64,000 nucleotides of DNA from Rhizobium sp. CCGE531 (GTDB taxonomy: Bacteria; Pseudomonadota; Alphaproteobacteria; Rhizobiales; Rhizobiaceae): the NCBI RefSeq assembly GCF_003627795.1, contig NZ_CP032688.1, forward strand, positions 124,001 to 188,000, read 5' to 3'. Each line of letters opens with the position of its first letter. The first letter of the stretch is position 1. The notes under the pieces are model-generated. The model ran no database searches, was not told the DNA's origin, and was given only the letters and a program-made list of their open reading frames with translations. The position numbers and the translations under genes are program-made. Below are positions 40,219-49,146 of the stretch, in pieces.

Positions 40219-40761
40219 ATGGGCGTGCGGGAGCGGGTGGGGCTGAAGTTCAAGGATGAGATAGAGTTCCTGAAGGGCTGGAGGCGCGATCGGACCGCGG
40301 TCGGCGCCATCACGCCAACCTCGGTTGCGACAGCAAGAAAGATGGCGAGCGTCATCAATTCCTCCCCCGATCTCCCTGTCCTTGAACTGGGTCCAGGAAC
40401 AGGTGTCATCACCAAGGAGATCCTGGCGCGGGGCGTTCGTCCAAAAGAGCTGCTTTCCGTGGAGTATTCGCCGGAGTTCTGCCGGCATCTCAGGCAGGAG
40501 TTTCCCGAGGTTGATATCCGATGCGGAGACGCCTTCGCGCTCGATCTTGTTCTGGGTGCTGAGCGGAACGCAAAGTTCGACTGCGTCATCTCCGCGGTGC
40601 CCCTCCTGCATCTGCCGCCGCCAAAGCGTTTGTCGCTGATCCTCGACCTCCTGGAGCGCGTTCCCAAAGGGCTGCCCGCCGGGTACGAAGTCCGCCACCT
40701 GGCTTTTATGATGCGCAATATTCCACCGGCGCAGCTGTGGACCTACAGAAAAACGAGATAG
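40219..40761 (+). CDS. Phospholipid N-methyltransferase PmtA-like, internally shortened
   Basis: The protein has 180 residues and a GGAG site. It closely follows rhizobial PmtA, which methylates phosphatidylethanolamine stepwise to phosphatidylcholine with S-adenosylmethionine: GWRRDRTAVGAITPTSVATA, LELGPGTGVITKEILARGV as the SAM-binding motif, SVEYSPEFCRHL, and the C-terminal RNIPPAQLWTYRK. Between the helix LLERVPKGLP and the strand YEVRHLAFM about 15 residues are missing. In the family this part contains a conserved Tyr-Gly-Pro-x-Ser-Pro segment. The reading frame is kept. The protein may be inactive or altered in substrate, and is best seen as a divergent second copy. Confidence 0.82.
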   Translation: MGVRERVGLKFKDEIEFLKGWRRDRTAVGAITPTSVATARKMASVINSSPDLPVLELGPGTGVITKEILARGVRPKELLSVEYSPEFCRHLRQEFPEVDIRCGDAFALDLVLGAERNAKFDCVISAVPLLHLPPPKRLSLILDLLERVPKGLPAGYEVRHLAFMMRNIPPAQLWTYRKTR

Positions 40762-41191
40762 TCATCTCATTAAATCGATAGCAACAGCCTGCGCTGCGCT
40801 GCGCATGCGGGAGCGGTCGATCTAGCGTGGCTAAGGAGATCCGACACGCGCGCGGTCCTGCGTTTCACGAGCACCAGATGTGGCAGGAGATCCAAGGCCG
40901 GCGCTACGTGCCGACCAACGGTTCACGTTGATTTCGTCACGGAGGATCGCGTCGCCATTTTTCTTGGCAGCAGCCTTCGATGAGACGATGATCATTGCGT
41001 GCTGCTGCTAGGGCTTGCGCTTTGAAACGTCCTCGTCTGTTACCGAATAAAGATTTTCCGGATTATGCTTATCTGCCGGGATGGCTGCCGCATCCGGTGC
41101 GCGATCCAGGGACACAGCTATCACGCCGTGTCCCCGTCGCAGGCAGAGATGTCGCCGGACCCCGACAGTTTTGCCTGCGACGAAGATCTCT
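40762..41191. other. Gap with no supported gene
   Basis: Short overlapping frames on both strands around 40995-41280 lack motifs. The stretch adjoins the broken end of the penicillin acylase remnant and looks like degraded DNA. Confidence 0.45.
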
Positions 41192-42412
41192 TCAATCACC
41201 GCTATCACTGGAGGCGCACGAAGCTTCGGAAGGGCTTTGGCAAGAGGCGGAACGTGGCCGGATCGGAGTTTTACCGGCAACTTGCCAACCGATGGCGCCA
41301 GTCACATCGGCATAGAGATGGTTAGTCGATGGTGTTCCCCATCCTCGCAAGGCATCGCGATAACCGTCAAAAGTTTTGGCACGCATGGTCGATAAGCTTG
41401 CCAGGTATGGGGCAGAACCCGGTTCGCTCCAGACGGTCCGGACAGCGAAGGCTTTTCTGCCCCTGCTGTCCTCGTATACAATTGGTCCGTGCCGGGTGAA
41501 GTGCAATGGAAAGGTTTGCGGGGTGCAACCCTTTACCTCGAACACTTCCTCAATCGTCGTCACGCTTTCCCAACTGTCTTTGTAGCGATAGGCCACCGGA
41601 TCCCCGGGTCTTGTCTCATACACGTAGACATCTTCCTGATCAGCGGCAGAAATGGTAAGCGAGAAAGCGCTGTGGCCGTTGTGTCCCAGGGAAACTCCTG
41701 GCACGGCCGGCTCCCCGGCGCCGATCACATTAAGACCAGGTGCTGAGAGATGGACCATGTAGCGGAGCGCTGGCACCGTTTGTGCCCTGTGCGGATCCGT
41801 AGCCATTATGGGTCGCCCGGTTGCGGTTCGCGCAGACGAAACGACCCAGTTGTTAGAGCCTTCCGGCTCCACGATTTGCTCGACCTCGCCTTCGACACTC
41901 AAGCGTTTCCAAAGGCGCGCCTGCCCCAAATTCGCCGCGAGGCGTTCCGGACTGAAGCTGACGGGTGCCTTCGCCAGCTTTAAAACGTCATTAACCGCCA
42001 TTGGAATGTCCGAGAGCGCGAGGTTCGGATCAGCGACAGGCGCCACTGGAGGTTCGATCTGACAGCGGAGCGCTTCGGCCTGCGTTCCAGCCGTCGCTAA
42101 CACATTCGCCCGTATCACTTCTGTCACCGCGTTATACGTCAAGCAGTGACTGCGAATGCGGACGACGTCTTCAGCTTTCCAGCGCGACGGACGGCTACCG
42201 AGTTGCTCGAACTCCGGCGGCGGGTTCTCCTCGCGGCGCTCTATGCGCTCGACATAGGCACGCCAAAGGTCGATTTGCCATAGTCGATCTCTCGCCACGT
42301 TGTAGCCCTGCGCGAAAAAGAGATCCGCTAAGGCGTTAGCGCGGATGTGTGCTACCCCCCCCAACGGTCAATAGCAATCTCGGCTCGCTCATTCAGGCCG
42401 TGGTCTGGCCCA
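41192..42412 (-). pseudogene. Penicillin acylase/amidase (Ntn hydrolase) remnant
   Basis: The piece spans ~400 of the usual ~780 residues. The N-terminal IAIDRWG and VAHIRANALADLFFAQGYNV are separated by a run of eight G (near 42356) that shifts the frame. RDRLWQIDLWR is followed by a deletion of the usual helical segment. The autoprocessing site with the nucleophilic serine is intact in PEGSNNWVVSSARTATGRPI, as are GVSLGHNGHSAFSLTISAAD and LHFTRHGPIVYED. After NHLYADVTGAIGWQVAGKTP the sequence loses similarity and ends. Precursor, signal peptide and C-terminal half are missing, so it is not functional. Confidence 0.78.
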
Positions 42413-42944
42413 TGTCCGAGCGGCGCCGGCGCCGTGCTCGGATCGAGCATGATGACGGTGAACGGAAGGGTCCAAACAGAAGGAAAACTGGTGCACCTGA
42501 CCGCTTAGCAATCTTTATTTTCTCGCGTAATCTCTCCGACCTCGCCGATCTCGATGGGGCATTCAGGCTGCCTACTGCCGCGGCGACGAATTTGCTCATG
42601 GCGCTCCGCAGTCTTCCGGATACAAAGCAGCGTGCGGCGGTTAAGCCGCGCGACATTGATGTATCCGATTTTCATATCGACACGCTCAAGGTGACGGCCA
42701 GGCGGTTTCGTAAGCTTTGCTCGCCGCTTGATCGGCACATCGAGTGGAGCAGGTCGCAGGCTTGCAAGGAATGCGCCGGAAAAGAATGCCGTGATCCTGC
42801 GTGCACAGGCTCGTAATACCTCTCTAGCCCGCTCCGTCTTCTCCCGAAGTGAGCTACAGAGTCAATACGATCATCAAAACGCCTGTCATTAGTCGCACGC
42901 CGATCAATGGTATCCATGACGCCGCTTTGCTGCGCCGCCGACAG
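42413..42944. other. Gap between acylase remnant and RHH gene
   Basis: Frames of 80-155 codons exist on both strands, but none has a recognisable domain or ribosome-binding site. I cannot support a gene. Confidence 0.4.
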
Positions 42945-43256
42945 TCAGGCGCGAGCGGCCTGCTTCGCGTGACTGCGACGCCGCTTTCCGCTGGGGCTCA
43001 GAGAGGTTTTTTTGCTCTGGGTACTCAATAAGGCGCTAGAAATAACCTTCTCACGGGTATCGATGCGCTCCTGGACCTTATCGGCGAGGGTTTTTTCCCC
43101 TGCTTGCTGTACCCCGCCCAGGCCCTGCCGTATGAAGTCACGAATGAGGTCCGCCTTGCTGACATCCCGGGAAAACGCAAGCTGTCGCAGCTCGCGATCG
43201 AGGCCAAGTGGCAAGTAAACAGTGCGCAGCACCATATTGTCTTTAGGATCGGGCAT
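42945..43256 (-). CDS. Ribbon-helix-helix DNA-binding protein
   Basis: The protein has 103 residues. The segment MVLRTVYLPLGLDRELRQLA is followed by SRDVSKADLIRDFIRQGLGG, the beta-alpha-alpha pattern of CopG/ParD-type regulators and antitoxins. The C-terminus is basic (SGKRRRSHAKQ). The start MPDPKDN at 43256 has GGAG eight bases upstream. An ATG at 43274 would leave almost no leader behind the promoter. No toxin gene is adjacent. The promoter overlaps a perfect palindrome, so the protein very probably represses itself, and it may also respond to or control the upstream nuclease-helicase operon. Confidence 0.75.
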   Translation of the reverse strand: MPDPKDNMVLRTVYLPLGLDRELRQLAFSRDVSKADLIRDFIRQGLGGVQQAGEKTLADKVQERIDTREKVISSALLSTQSKKTSLSPSGKRRRSHAKQAARA

Positions 43257-43276
43257 CGGGCTTTCTCCGTTCATGC

Positions 43277-43310
43277 GTTCATATATACATATGAACACGT
43301 GAAATTTCAA
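43277..43310 (-). promoter_or_regulatory. Promoter with overlapping palindromic operator of the RHH gene
   Basis: On the minus strand TTGAAA (43310-43305), 17 bases and TATATA (43287-43282) make a good promoter. The sequence GTTCATATATACATATGAAC (43277-43296) has perfect eight-base arms around ATAC and covers the -10 box. This is the classic arrangement for an autorepressing RHH protein, whose gene starts ~20 bases downstream. Confidence 0.75.
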
Positions 43311-44587
43311 GCGAGCGCTGCTTCGACATAGGGCCTGAGAATGGCGTCGGATAGCGATCCCAACGCCATCAGCGAATTGTAGGCCGGACCAACAGCCTGA
43401 CCCACCATCGGAACATGCAGTCGAGGGGCGCCCATCAACGGCAGGCTGAGGTCGCTTGCCATATTCGTGCGCATCTCACCCTCCCCAAGCGTCCGTGCAG
43501 CCAGGGTCTTCGAAAGCAGAGACCGGAACCACCAAGGATCGAACCCGGTCGCATCGATAACGACGGAGGCAGGTTGTGCGATGACACTCTTAGGATCAGC
43601 CGAAGTCCGATAATCCACCATCAACGCACCAGCCGGATCGCCGACAGGATCATGACGTATCTCGATTGCTTCGCCTTGTAGATAGTCGATCGTATTGACC
43701 TGGGCGAGCAGATCGACGACGTTCGACCAGACCGCACCGCGGGTCAGTCTGTCCGAGAACGCGCGGCGGTCATCGGCACTGAGCGCAGACCAGAATTTCG
43801 GGTCGCGAAAGGCCCGGTTTTCAAAGTAGCTGTCGGCGCGGGCGTAAAGCGCGGCCTGATTGCCGAGCACGATGATTTCGTTTTGCACTTGGGCACGAAC
43901 CAACGCGGCTGCCGTGGCCGCTGCTGTGCCGCCGGAACCAACGATGACCACAGGATCGTCCGGGCTCTGCGCCGCTAGTTGCGCCGCCCCGGCGACAATG
44001 CCGGGAAACCAGAAGCCCACACCGTCGAAGATACGGGGATCGGCAACCTGCGGGAGACGCTTAGACTGCGGACCAGGGCCTGTCAGGACGACGCCGTCGA
44101 AGCCGCTTTCCCGTTTAGGCAGCCCGGTTGCGGCGTCGTTATAGGTAACGCTCCAGCGCTCGAACCGATGCTTCAGGGCCGTGACCTCGCCAAATAGGAC
44201 GGGCGCTGCACCGTCGATGCACCAGGCAATATATTCGGCGAATTCCCGATGCGTCGGTTTCGGCCGTCCCCGATCCACCCAGTCACCATAGCTCCCCTTA
44301 TCGATGGCATAAGCCATCCAAGAGTAGCCCACTTGCAGTTCGCTGCCGAGGCCATCCGCCAGCTGGGAGTCATAAGGGAAGCCGATGTCACGTTCGGCCG
44401 GCGTGCAAAGCCGTTGCTGGCCGTCGGTATAACCGTGGTTACCTGTCCAGGCTGAGCCGATCTCGTGCCGTTCGAAAATCACGACCTCGAGCGGAAGGTC
44501 GGCGAGTTCGCGCAGGCACGCGGCCTTTGCCGCGATCGCCGCCGCTTTGGGTCCGCCCCCAATGATCGCTAGACGCTGTGCTGGCAT
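43307..44587 (-). CDS. MbtG/SidA-like flavin-dependent monooxygenase, third gene of nuclease-helicase operon
   Basis: The protein has 426 residues. The N-terminal RLAIIGGGPKAAAIAAKAAC binds FAD. GQQRLCTPAERDIGFPY, GYSWMAYAI, then DWVDRGRPKPTHREFAEYIA closely parallel what I recall of mycobactin lysine N-hydroxylase MbtG. A second dinucleotide motif, VVIVGSGGTAAATAAALVRA (near residue 213), would bind NADPH. SYFENRAFRDPKFWSAL and VIDATGFDPWW complete the family pattern. Known members hydroxylate the side-chain amine of lysine or ornithine. There are no siderophore genes here. The gene starts nine bases after the helicase stop, so it is made together with a nuclease and a helicase. Its role there is unknown. 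Confidence 0.8.
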   Translation of the reverse strand: MPAQRLAIIGGGPKAAAIAAKAACLRELADLPLEVVIFERHEIGSAWTGNHGYTDGQQRLCTPAERDIGFPYDSQLADGLGSELQVGYSWMAYAIDKGSYGDWVDRGRPKPTHREFAEYIAWCIDGAAPVLFGEVTALKHRFERWSVTYNDAATGLPKRESGFDGVVLTGPGPQSKRLPQVADPRIFDGVGFWFPGIVAGAAQLAAQSPDDPVVIVGSGGTAAATAAALVRAQVQNEIIVLGNQAALYARADSYFENRAFRDPKFWSALSADDRRAFSDRLTRGAVWSNVVDLLAQVNTIDYLQGEAIEIRHDPVGDPAGALMVDYRTSADPKSVIAQPASVVIDATGFDPWWFRSLLSKTLAARTLGEGEMRTNMASDLSLPLMGAPRLHVPMVGQAVGPAYNSLMALGSLSDAILRPYVEAALA

Positions 44588-44596
44588 GGTCGATCC

Positions 44597-47500
44597 TTAT
44601 GGCGCGTCGTGTCGGTGCGGCAGATAAGGCTCACCGGTGACCTGCCGCCGGTCTACAGATAGCTCGAACCGGTAGCGTGACGACTGGTCGTCCCAATCCG
44701 CAGGACGATCGCAGTAAGCGACAGCATAGCCGGCCGGATCAATCCAGCTCAAGGTTTCCGCGACCACCAAGGGCAAAACGCTCAGCCGGCGCACCAGATA
44801 GCCTTCAGCCGGGCGTTCGAGCCGGACATCAAGGACGATGTTGCGTGGCGCTGGCCGCGAGGGCGCCGGCGGCCGCCGTCCTTCTGCCCAATCGCGTATC
44901 ATGCGAGGATCGAGCTTGTCGTTTGCCTCTGTTCCTTCATCAAGCTGCGCATAATACTCTTGGGCAGCCAGCTCGGCGTGCGCTCGATCGGTTGCGTTGC
45001 CGCGCGCCAGCAGGAAAGCGGCAACAGGATCGAGCGTTCCCCAGTTTACCAGTTCCTTGAGCCAGAAACCGATCCAGGGCAGACCGCTGCGCGGCCAGTC
45101 GTCCATGGTGAGCGCGTCAACCGGACCTGCGGCGTCACCCTGATCCATGAGCACCCCCACCAAGCTGCCAAGCCCCCAATTGCCACGGTAGATGAAATTG
45201 TCCGCGACGAAAGCGAACCAGGGCCCGAGCTCCTTGGGCTGCGGTTGTTTCTTGAGACTTATCTTGAACAGCCACCAGCGCAGCAGCTTCTCCCAGTCGG
45301 AAAAAGGCTTTTTCTTGCGGCCAAGTTTAGTCGAGATCCGGAATGCCGGCACCTCGCCAAGCAGCGCGATAATTGCGCGCACGAACTGGAACTGCTGCTC
45401 GGGTGAACGTTCAGCATAGTCGCTGCCCACTTGCAACGTCGTGCGGATTTCCTCAACGCGGTCGAGGAGGATCGATCCGGATCGCGGCGGGAGGCTGGTC
45501 TTGTACAGCTGGCGACGCCTCTTTGGGTCTGGATAAAGACTGGTGATCGCACGGCCACGCCCGAGCCAGGTTTGCGCAAGGCGATCTTCCTCATCTGCCG
45601 CTACATATGCATAGGTCCGCCGCCAGAGCGCGGCCAGCTCCGCTTCGAGCTCAGCGGCGCCCAGGCCGACGGCGCGCATCTGTTCTATCTCCTGAACCGC
45701 AGCGATCAGCAGTCCATCGAGCGTGTCCAGCAGCATATCGGTGTCGTCGCCGTCTTTGTCCTCGTCATGGCGGGAGACAGCCGTCTCTTCCAACCATTCG
45801 GCAAATTCGTCATCGTCACCGCTGCCGCTAATCTGGTCCCAAGCATCGCGAAGCCGTTCAAGCAGGATCGCGAGCGCGCTGTTGGCCGTGCTGTCCGCAA
45901 CTGACAGATCGCCGGTGGAGGCAAGCTCTGTCGCGTCCTTCAGTTCAGCGACGAGCTTTTCATAGCCTTCCCAGGTGCGATTCCAGACCAGCTCCCGACG
46001 GCGGACGCGGACGCGGTATTCTCGCTCGGGAAGGACAACCAGAGCATTGCCTTCGGTGGCGACGCCCGGGCGGCCGGCGCGGCCGATAAGATTGGAGAAT
46101 TCATTGACGGGGAACACGCTGTTTGAGCGATGGACGCTGGGAATAAGCAGCGTATTGACGGGGATGTTGACACCCTCCGACAATGTCGATGTTGCGATCA
46201 CGACCCGGACATTGCCGCGGTCGATCGCAACCTTTAGCCTGCGCGCAAGAAGCGCTGGCATTTGCCCGTGATGGACAGCGATCCCGCGTACCAGCAGACG
46301 GTATTCAAACGATTGTTTGGTGAAATAGTCATCCGCCGCGGCGAGGCAGCTTTGCCAATGCGGATCGTCACCGGCGACGGCCCAATAGTTAGGAAGGGTC
46401 ACTTCCGCCTCGATCCACGCCTCGATCAGATCCGCACAAGTCTCGGCGAAGGCACTGACGAATTGGGTCAGCGAGATCATGACGGTTGGGCGGGTGCCGT
46501 CAGGGCGCTCCGCTGCGAGGTGGAGCGCAGCCCAAAGGGTCGGGCCGCGCAGCGATTTCTCTACGCCTTGCGAACTATCGACGCCGCCTGGGACGGCCGG
46601 AAACGGCCGTGGAATATACGGCCGGTCGTCGGCTCGCTCGTCCGCGAACTCTAGGGTGCGACCGTCCATCAGATCGTAGCGAATGTCGAACAGGCCAGAG
46701 CGTGTGACTTCCAGCCGGCCGAGCATCTGACGAGTGCTTCGGTAGGTCGAGCTAATAGGTCCACCATGCTCGTCGCCTGACAGCCACGATGCAATCGCCG
46801 GAGCCGCCTTTGCCGCAACTGCCGAGAGGGCGATGATGCGGAAGCCCTTCTCGTCCTGCGCACGCAGCAGCCGCGCGCTGAGCTGCTCGAGTCTCAGCGC
46901 ACGTGATGTGCCATCAGTGACCGCCTCAGCGCGGGTCGGATCTTGCTCAACCATATGCGCTTCGTCGATCACGACGAGACGCACTCGATCCAGAAACAGC
47001 ATCCCGAGATAGCGCAGCAGCGCGTCGGCCTTTTCGAAGGTGCATATGACGACGGTCGGCTGATCGATCTGGACCCAGGCGTCGGTAGGACCCCAATCGG
47101 TACCGCCATAGAGGCCGGTAACGACGACGGGCTCCGCTGCAATTCCCCTCAGATCTTCAGCAAAACGTGTCTCGACCTCCGCTGCGAGCGCGCGTGACGG
47201 CACCAGATAGAGGATCAGGTTCGCAGCGACAAACGGATCGCCGCGTGGCGCAAACAAGCCCTGGACGGCGCCGAGTGTCGCGATAGTCGTCTTACCCGAT
47301 CCTGTAGGCGTGCACAGGACGAAGCTATCATCGGCGGCAAGGCGATCAATACCGTCACGTTGCGCGGGCCAGACCAAGGCGCGCCGATTGACGAAGGCGG
47401 CGCGGGCGAATTGGGTGAGGGCTGCGCGGGTGCTCAAATTGGCATCGTCGGCGAGCCGCTCGATGTGGGGCCACAGGCTTGCCTCGATGAAACTATGTGC

Positions 47501-48232
47501 GGCACCCGCACACAGACGCGCAAGCAGATAGGAATAGGGGTCGCGACTGTGGAGATAGCTGTGCGCCAAGGCATCGAGCTTCACGAGCGCGCGGTCAACC
47601 AGCGCCCTCTCCCCGGTGCGAAGGTAGGAGCAGATGGTGCCAATGCACATTATGACATGGCGGACGGTGGAGACCTCGAGGTCGACCAAACCCTCCTCGG
47701 CTTCGCCATCTGCTGCGACCGTGACCGGCAAACCGTGCTCCGCGTCGAGGTCGTGTTGAATTTTCCAGAAGGCTTGAACGCCAGACAACGCGGCATCAAA
47801 ATCACCGCGCAAAAATTCACGCAGGATCGTTGAGAAGGCCTCGCCGGCAGGCATGGTGCGCAGGTGGCCGAGCGCCATGGCGGGATAGCCCGCGACTTGG
47901 TAGGCGGCTGCGGATAAAAGATGGATCGGCGCCTCGGGCGGCTTGAGCGCGGCATGGGAAATCCATTCCAGAACCTCGGCGGCGCGTTTTACGGCTTGCG
48001 TCCAGGCGCGTCCATGGTCAGCCGCTCGCTCGAGCCATCCTACCTCAAGCAACAAGCATGCCTCGTCGAGGCGCGCGGTCAGTTCTGCCGGGCTGAACGA
48101 TATCAGGCCGTCTGCGCCCATGTCGCGCCGCACGCGCTGGCTATAAAGCTTCGCTTGCAACGGAGAAAGCGCGGAACCGGCAAAGTGCGCCCTGATCGTA
48201 CCGGAAAGAGTGAGGACAGCTTCGCTCGGCAT
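44597..48232 (-). CDS. Large Ski2-like DEAD/DEAH helicase (HamB-like)
   Basis: The protein has 1211 residues. About 290 N-terminal helical residues of unknown role precede the motor. Motif I is CTPTGSGKTTIATLGAVQG (307-325), motif II is VVIDEAHMVEQD (420-431), motif III is ALSAVAAKA, motif IV is IAVHHGQMPALLARRLK (near 651), motif V is IATSTLSEGVNIP (679-691) and motif VI is NLIGRAGRPG (714-723). The last is typical of Ski2/Brr2/HelQ helicases. Another ~480 residues follow. Its start overlaps the stop of the nuclease gene (TAATG), so the two are translated together. In Hachiman systems a Ski2-like helicase HamB works with nuclease HamA; the pairing here is the same, but this protein is longer. 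Confidence 0.9.
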   Translation of the reverse strand: MPSEAVLTLSGTIRAHFAGSALSPLQAKLYSQRVRRDMGADGLISFSPAELTARLDEACLLLEVGWLERAADHGRAWTQAVKRAAEVLEWISHAALKPPEAPIHLLSAAAYQVAGYPAMALGHLRTMPAGEAFSTILREFLRGDFDAALSGVQAFWKIQHDLDAEHGLPVTVAADGEAEEGLVDLEVSTVRHVIMCIGTICSYLRTGERALVDRALVKLDALAHSYLHSRDPYSYLLARLCAGAAHSFIEASLWPHIERLADDANLSTRAALTQFARAAFVNRRALVWPAQRDGIDRLAADDSFVLCTPTGSGKTTIATLGAVQGLFAPRGDPFVAANLILYLVPSRALAAEVETRFAEDLRGIAAEPVVVTGLYGGTDWGPTDAWVQIDQPTVVICTFEKADALLRYLGMLFLDRVRLVVIDEAHMVEQDPTRAEAVTDGTSRALRLEQLSARLLRAQDEKGFRIIALSAVAAKAAPAIASWLSGDEHGGPISSTYRSTRQMLGRLEVTRSGLFDIRYDLMDGRTLEFADERADDRPYIPRPFPAVPGGVDSSQGVEKSLRGPTLWAALHLAAERPDGTRPTVMISLTQFVSAFAETCADLIEAWIEAEVTLPNYWAVAGDDPHWQSCLAAADDYFTKQSFEYRLLVRGIAVHHGQMPALLARRLKVAIDRGNVRVVIATSTLSEGVNIPVNTLLIPSVHRSNSVFPVNEFSNLIGRAGRPGVATEGNALVVLPEREYRVRVRRRELVWNRTWEGYEKLVAELKDATELASTGDLSVADSTANSALAILLERLRDAWDQISGSGDDDEFAEWLEETAVSRHDEDKDGDDTDMLLDTLDGLLIAAVQEIEQMRAVGLGAAELEAELAALWRRTYAYVAADEEDRLAQTWLGRGRAITSLYPDPKRRRQLYKTSLPPRSGSILLDRVEEIRTTLQVGSDYAERSPEQQFQFVRAIIALLGEVPAFRISTKLGRKKKPFSDWEKLLRWWLFKISLKKQPQPKELGPWFAFVADNFIYRGNWGLGSLVGVLMDQGDAAGPVDALTMDDWPRSGLPWIGFWLKELVNWGTLDPVAAFLLARGNATDRAHAELAAQEYYAQLDEGTEANDKLDPRMIRDWAEGRRPPAPSRPAPRNIVLDVRLERPAEGYLVRRLSVLPLVVAETLSWIDPAGYAVAYCDRPADWDDQSSRYRFELSVDRRQVTGEPYLPHRHDAP

Positions 48233-49146
48233 TAGGCCCCCCGGTAAAGTATATCGACGAGCCCCTTGAGGTCCTCGAGCTGGAATTCCATCGCGCCGAA
48301 ACGGCGGTCGGCGGAATAGGATGGATGCGGGGCGTCAATGGGCAGCCAGCTCACCCGGCTCGCAGGCCGTGCAGGCGAATCCCCCACCGTATAGGCGAGG
48401 CCATCGCGCCTCTTGGCGGTTCGAAAGCCGTCTCGATAAAGGTCGAGCAGACGCGCGACCCATGCCTGGGCTTCATCCGTTTCGTAGTCCGACAGCAACG
48501 TGATCAGTTCGCGAATGCCGCTTGGTCGGCGAGTGCCCGCGGCTAGCTTTCCATGAGCGTCTGCGATGATAGCGGTGTTGCTTTTAACCAGGCACTTCGC
48601 CTCGAGCGCCAGGACATGGGTAATCTTGCCCGCCTGATCAATTCGGAACGCCAGCGCGTCATCACCGGTTCGGCCCGGGCGCTTTTCGGCGGAAGCATCG
48701 GGATCGTGCGCCTCTCCCATCAAAAGACGTTCGTTGATGAGATCGAGGTGCTGGAACTCCTGATCGTGAAAGCGAAACAGAAAAGCGGGGACGTGCCAGT
48801 CGTGCTTGCCGAACGCGCCGAAATGCTCGACGGCCAATCCAGCCAATGTCTCGCCTAGATAGCCCTGGAGCGTGATGCGGTTGAGCATGGCGGGGTAATG
48901 CGCTGCCGGATCGTCAACTGGGTCCGAGAAGGGCGAGAGGTTGTCCTCAAAGCCCTTGCGGATCCTTACGCGAGCGTCATCCAGCGCCTCCTGCGTGTAG
49001 GCAATGAGCTCATCGCGCAGCGCCGCGAAATTCGCATTCACCTCCCGCCATACTCGCAACTCGTATTTGCGATGCGAACCGTTTAAAGGCTGGGAGGCCA
49101 GCCAAGCATTGAGAGGCCGCAGGGCTATGCGGCGAAAGCGGATCAT
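48232..49146 (-). CDS. PD-(D/E)XK-like nuclease (HamA/DUF1837-like), first gene of the operon
   Basis: The protein has 304 residues. A conserved core is visible: LQGYLGETLAGLAVEHFGAF with Glu99, then GRTGDDALAFRIDQAGKI with Asp162/Asp163, and HVLALEAKCLVKSNTAI with Glu182-x-Lys184. This E...D...ExK spacing is that of PD-(D/E)XK nucleases. The order, followed by a helicase gene, recalls HamA of Hachiman. The N-terminal ~90 residues are charged helices. No signal peptide or membrane segment is seen. The assignment rests on motif spacing and context; a direct homology search was not possible. It leads the operon with the helicase and flavin monooxygenase. Confidence 0.65.
   Translation of the reverse strand: MIRFRRIALRPLNAWLASQPLNGSHRKYELRVWREVNANFAALRDELIAYTQEALDDARVRIRKGFEDNLSPFSDPVDDPAAHYPAMLNRITLQGYLGETLAGLAVEHFGAFGKHDWHVPAFLFRFHDQEFQHLDLINERLLMGEAHDPDASAEKRPGRTGDDALAFRIDQAGKITHVLALEAKCLVKSNTAIIADAHGKLAAGTRRPSGIRELITLLSDYETDEAQAWVARLLDLYRDGFRTAKRRDGLAYTVGDSPARPASRVSWLPIDAPHPSYSADRRFGAMEFQLEDLKGLVDILYRGA

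Noticed and set aside
42349-42816. A 155-codon frame opposite the start of the acylase remnant
   Set aside because: It overlaps conserved acylase residues on the other strand, starts inside the G-run and has no recognisable domain.
43307-44587. The MbtG-like protein considered as part of a siderophore cluster
   Set aside because: No NRPS, NIS synthetase, acyltransferase or siderophore receptor gene is present within the window, and the gene is tightly packed behind the helicase gene.
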